From positions 2,604,001 to 2,668,000 of the forward strand of contig JAOVFP010000011.1 of NCBI GenBank assembly GCA_025738555.1: DNA of 64,000 nt. Direction: 5' to 3'. Position 1 is the stretch's first letter; every line of letters starts with the position of its first letter. The notes beneath the pieces are model-generated. The model saw nothing but the letters and a program-made list of their open reading frames with translations, ran no database searches and had not been told where the DNA came from. This DNA is from Cyathus striatus (taxonomy: Eukaryota > Basidiomycota > Agaricomycetes > Agaricales > Nidulariaceae). Below are positions 60,970-64,000 of the stretch, piece by piece. The position numbers were made by a program, and so were the translations under genes.

Positions 60970-62499
60970 TGGGGGTGCCCAATCCTCGGTTATGGAGCCG
61001 CGCCGTGACACATAGTCACACCGTGTGACAGTCCTGAAACTTGAAGCCAGACATATTTTTTGACATTCCTCTTTCCACATGTAATCTACCATCATGTAAT
61101 AACTTGTATTATGTTTTTATAAATTATTCCAATATATAAAATGTTTTGTTTCGAGGTATACATAAATATAACGACAGAAAACTCAGATAGTTTCATAATC
61201 TGTGCAATTTTGGCAGGTGAAAACCATTTTGAATGAACTCAACACACAGTTATCGGATCGACTTGTGTTATAGAGCAAAATCGTACTACTCATTGAGGAG
61301 AACATACGCCCTCGATTAGAATTTTAAATTTGACACCATAAGACATATTTCAACTAGAAAAATCGCTACTTCTACATATTCTGATCCGTAAATAAAAAAT
61401 CTAAATGCGGAGAGTTTTAGCCATCGATGAGTAGTGGAAAAACGCTCTATATATTGTATCAATCCGTGGAGTGGATGTTGTATTCTATACAATTTAGTAT
61501 CTGGCCTACTGTGAGGTACCCTAAGGCCAAAGCAAGCATGCACAAATAAGAACTTAATAGATTCCATGCTTCGACAACATGGCTTAACACTTCTTTTTTC
61601 ATCACTCCATTCGATCTATACACTCAGGATACTTTGAGATTTATCTCTACAGTATATAAGTAGATTATTGAGCCATAATTTTATATATTTATATTAAAAT
61701 GCTATATATTCATGGCAGAAACAGTGTACTTAGCTCGATAAATTATGATTTCTGCATATACAAGTATGAAAATAAAAAATCTAAATGCGGAGTATTTTAG
61801 CCATTGATTAGTAGTGTGAAAACGCTCTATTAATCATATCGATCCGTGCAGTGGTTGCTTCGTTCTATACAATTTAGTGCTACCCTATGACCAAAGCAAA
61901 CATGCGCAAACATGAGCTCAGATATTGATTACATGCTTCGACAACATAGTTTGATGCTTCTTCATTCATCCCCCATTTTATCTACACACAGTATACTCCA
62001 GGATCGATTTATACAACTCGTAGGTAGAATACTGAAGCAAAATTGGATATATTTACATTAAAATTGATATATTCATGGCAAATAGTGTACTTCACTCGAA
62101 AATTTATGATTTCTGCACATGTAAGTTTGAAAATATAAAATATAAATGCGGAGAGTTGTAGTAGTTGATCAGTAGTACACATTTTCTATATATATTACAT
62201 CAATCTGTGCAGTGGTTGCTTCGTTCTATACAATTTAGTGCTGCTCTATGACCAAAGCAAACATGTGCAAACATGAACTCCATATATTCTATGCCTTGCA
62301 CTTTAGATATGTAGTTGATTTACAGTTTATATGTGCATGTATATGAATTCTACATGCTCTAAGCTGCATGATGGTAAAAAATTTGTGTCAATTTGATGAA
62401 AGATTGAGGTAAAACAGGCCGACTTCAAGTTTTGTGACAGCAGTGTGACACACTGTGATATTTGTGGGCCACGTGACATATAAGCATTGGGCATCCCCA
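60970..62499. mobile_element. 1.53-kb non-autonomous TIR element inside DUF4436 copy 5 exon 1
   Basis: Left end TGGGGGTGCCCAAT and right end ATTGGGCATCCCCA are inverted with one mismatch. ATTCTAG is duplicated at both sides (60963-60969 and 62500-62506); the duplication may be 8 bp if the terminal A is counted. Inside are three tandem units of about 360-380 bp, recognisable by TAAATGCGGAG at about 61,402, 61,782 and 62,142. Subterminal GTGTGACA words occur at both ends. No transposase. Confidence 0.8.
61320..62290. repeat. Three tandem units of about 370 bp within the TIR element
   Basis: Each unit carries TCTAAATGCGGAG, then (G/C)AGTGG(T/A)TG and TTCTATACAATTTAGT, then GACCAAAGCAAACATG and an ATGCTTCGACAACAT region (last one missing in unit 3). 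Confidence 0.7.
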
Positions 62500-62654
62500 A
62501 TTCTAGCTTGCCCAGAATTGTGAGTAGTTCTCGAGAATGTTTTGGGCATAAGTTAACGGTCCGTTCTCGAAGGTATCTTTAGCGACTGAACTTGTCTCTG
62601 TCGATCCGCTAGGATCTACACTGCTTATGGATTGGGCTGTTGTGCAGGATAATT

Positions 62655-63852
62655 CAAGGGGGCACGCGAAAAAAAATAAACGACCTGGGGTCGATTTTTT
62701 TAAAATCAGGTCCCTACCCTACCCTACCTACCTATTTCGCTTACTAATCCGATCAAATTTCCATTTAAGGAATGTAATCTATTTTAAGCTGCCCTAACTT
62801 ACAGTTGCTCTTTGGTTTCTCTGTATCTTCATCTATGTATTGCTTGCAGGTCCACAGGTTGAGTCACTGAAGGTTCCAATTGGGAAAATATTCCATCATC
62901 TATTGTGAGCATATATATATCAAGTAGTCAATATAATTTACAAGATTAGAAGTATACAAAGTTGGAATTACATAACAAGTCTGTGAACACTGGAATAACA
63001 GTGGCATAGTAGATAAATTAGAAAACCTACAGTTGAAATATAGTGATGCAAGCAATAAGGTCTTGGGCATTCCTGTTCCATATGCAGTCTGTTTAAACAA
63101 TAGATATAGACATATATATTGGAGATCACTATATTAATTTGAACTTTGAAGTACTTAAGTATTAAATATATAAGTAATAGTGCTCAATCTTCGAATTAAT
63201 GGCCGGAGGCGTTGACTTCAAATATAATTGTTATTATTGCAGCTATATTCTCCTATTTCACACTGAACTGAAGGAAAAGACCAGTCAAATAAAGCTACTA
63301 AGTGGTAGCACTGTACCATTTAAATCAATTCGACAGTCACACATCACGGGGACCTTGCAGCTGTCACGCATAACAGAGGCCTAGTGTCGAAAGGTACTGA
63401 TATCATGGATTTGTCACGGATAGTAGCATGTAGGGTAAATTGGCCTTGAGGTTTTTCTTGTCACAGTGCCTATCCTGTGTTAAATTGATTAAAATGGTAC
63501 AGTATACTGGAGTCAATAAGTGGGACTCAAGAGTTTTAATGCATACTTGAATGTATTGATAAGCTTCATCTCAAGTCCTTTCAATTTATTAATGAATATT
63601 GATTATGGTCATGATTGAACTTAGTCTTGAGTACAACTACATATGTCTTTAATCACTATTAATCTATTTGACATTTATCTAGACAAATAAAAGTGAAATT
63701 ACATGAATTATAGAGCAATAAACATGTTATAAAACTTCAGAAAAAGCCGGGTCAAGCCATGTTATGGAGGGTTCCATAAATTTTTTCAGGCCTTCGGCCT
63801 GACCCTACCTACCCTACCCCCCGTGGGAAATTACGGTTGGCGTGCCCCCTTG
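62655..63852. mobile_element. 1.2-kb non-autonomous TIR element with 8-bp duplication inside copy 5 exon 2
   Basis: The ends are perfect inverted repeats, CAAGGGGGCACGC at 62655 and GCGTGCCCCCTTG ending at 63852. GGATAATT is duplicated exactly on both sides (62647-62654 and 63853-63860). An 8-bp target duplication with CA-start ends fits hAT-like elements; other 8-bp-duplicating groups are possible. CCCTACC-rich stretches lie near both ends. No transposase. Confidence 0.88.
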
Positions 63853-64000
63853 GGATAATTGCATCAACATTGATCCAAGCGCTTGCACGCCGGTTAATAT
63901 ATACTTTGACACGTAAACTGATTTATATAATACTATTTTGCATCTAGTACTAATTCACTTGGAATTATTTAATAGTAATCTTTTGCATCTGTGTGGCCAC

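Larger units (their letters stand above)
60791..63999 (+). pseudogene. DUF4436 membrane protein, copy 5, split by two transposons, runs off the window
   Basis: Exon 1 starts at 60791 (MHMSLFRHPLSGHRRNICCL, then the first helix) and is cut at 60969; it resumes at 62507 and ends at a GTGAGT donor after 62519. Exon 2 starts at 62573 (VSLATELVSVDPLGSTLLMD), is cut at 62654, resumes at 63861 and ends at 63912 after CTPVNIYFDT. The exon 3 acceptor is near 63,975, at the window edge. A one-base shift before the first insertion also breaks exon 1, and exon 1 lacks about 12 residues found in copies 1 and 4. Removing both elements with their duplications gives sequence collinear with the other copies, so they are later insertions. 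It cannot make the normal protein as it stands. Confidence 0.85.

Noticed and set aside
62700..63820. CCCTACC repeats as telomeric sequence
   Set aside because: Only a few imperfect units occur, inside a TIR element with target duplications; the fungal telomere unit is TTAGGG/CCCTAA.

Overview
The window is nuclear DNA from a filamentous basidiomycete, most likely an agaricomycete. The evidence is many short (about 45-65 nt) GT-AG introns, DUF4436 membrane proteins, an agaricomycete-type multi-pass membrane protein, a signal-peptide/single-TM family protein, a many-exon fungal cytochrome P450, decayed GH7 cellobiohydrolase and GMC oxidoreductase genes, and basidiomycete-type transposons. I saw no operons, tRNA, rRNA or CRISPR. 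Genes are sparse; most of the window is repeats, pseudogenes and nested transposons.

Layout. 0-3.4 kb: the 3' end of a multi-pass membrane protein gene, a small RING-finger gene and a two-exon hypothetical gene. 4.7-7.1 kb: a 19-bp satellite of about 1.5 kb between palindrome-rich arms. 7.1-10.7 kb: two copies of a block carrying a 68-residue two-exon gene, the second abutting a decayed GH7 cellobiohydrolase. 10.9-11.7 kb: a proline-rich gene with one TGA stop. 12-14.6 kb: a 46-bp repeat array and a signal-peptide/single-TM gene. 15-21.6 kb: an LTR, one arm of a 1.2-kb inverted repeat, and a GMC oxidoreductase pseudogene split by an insertion. 22.3-27 kb: an intact multi-pass membrane gene and DUF4436 copy 1. 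28.7-34 kb: a 147-bp MITE, a 94-bp repeat array and a 3-kb DDE transposon whose transposase is broken only by TGA codons. 35.4-44.5 kb: intact DUF4436 copy 2, a GMC fragment, a zinc-finger relic, DUF4436 copy 3 and a broken multi-pass gene. 46.4-48.5 kb: an intact 12-exon P450. 48.7-59.5 kb: two more GMC fragments, the second inverted-repeat arm, a three-level transposon nest and intact DUF4436 copy 4. 60.8-64 kb: DUF4436 copy 5, split by two TIR elements and leaving the window.

Five DUF4436 genes lie within 40 kb with the same seven-exon plan. Copies 2 and 4 read through in frame, 1 and 3 carry frameshifts and 5 is transposon-split. Copies 1, 2, 4 and 5 share a promoter block with a TATA box. 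This looks like a local family expansion being eroded by transposons and by CGA-to-TGA decay at methylatable CpG sites. All exon joins were worked out by hand from splice signals and phase; no homology search was run, so family names rest on recognised motifs.
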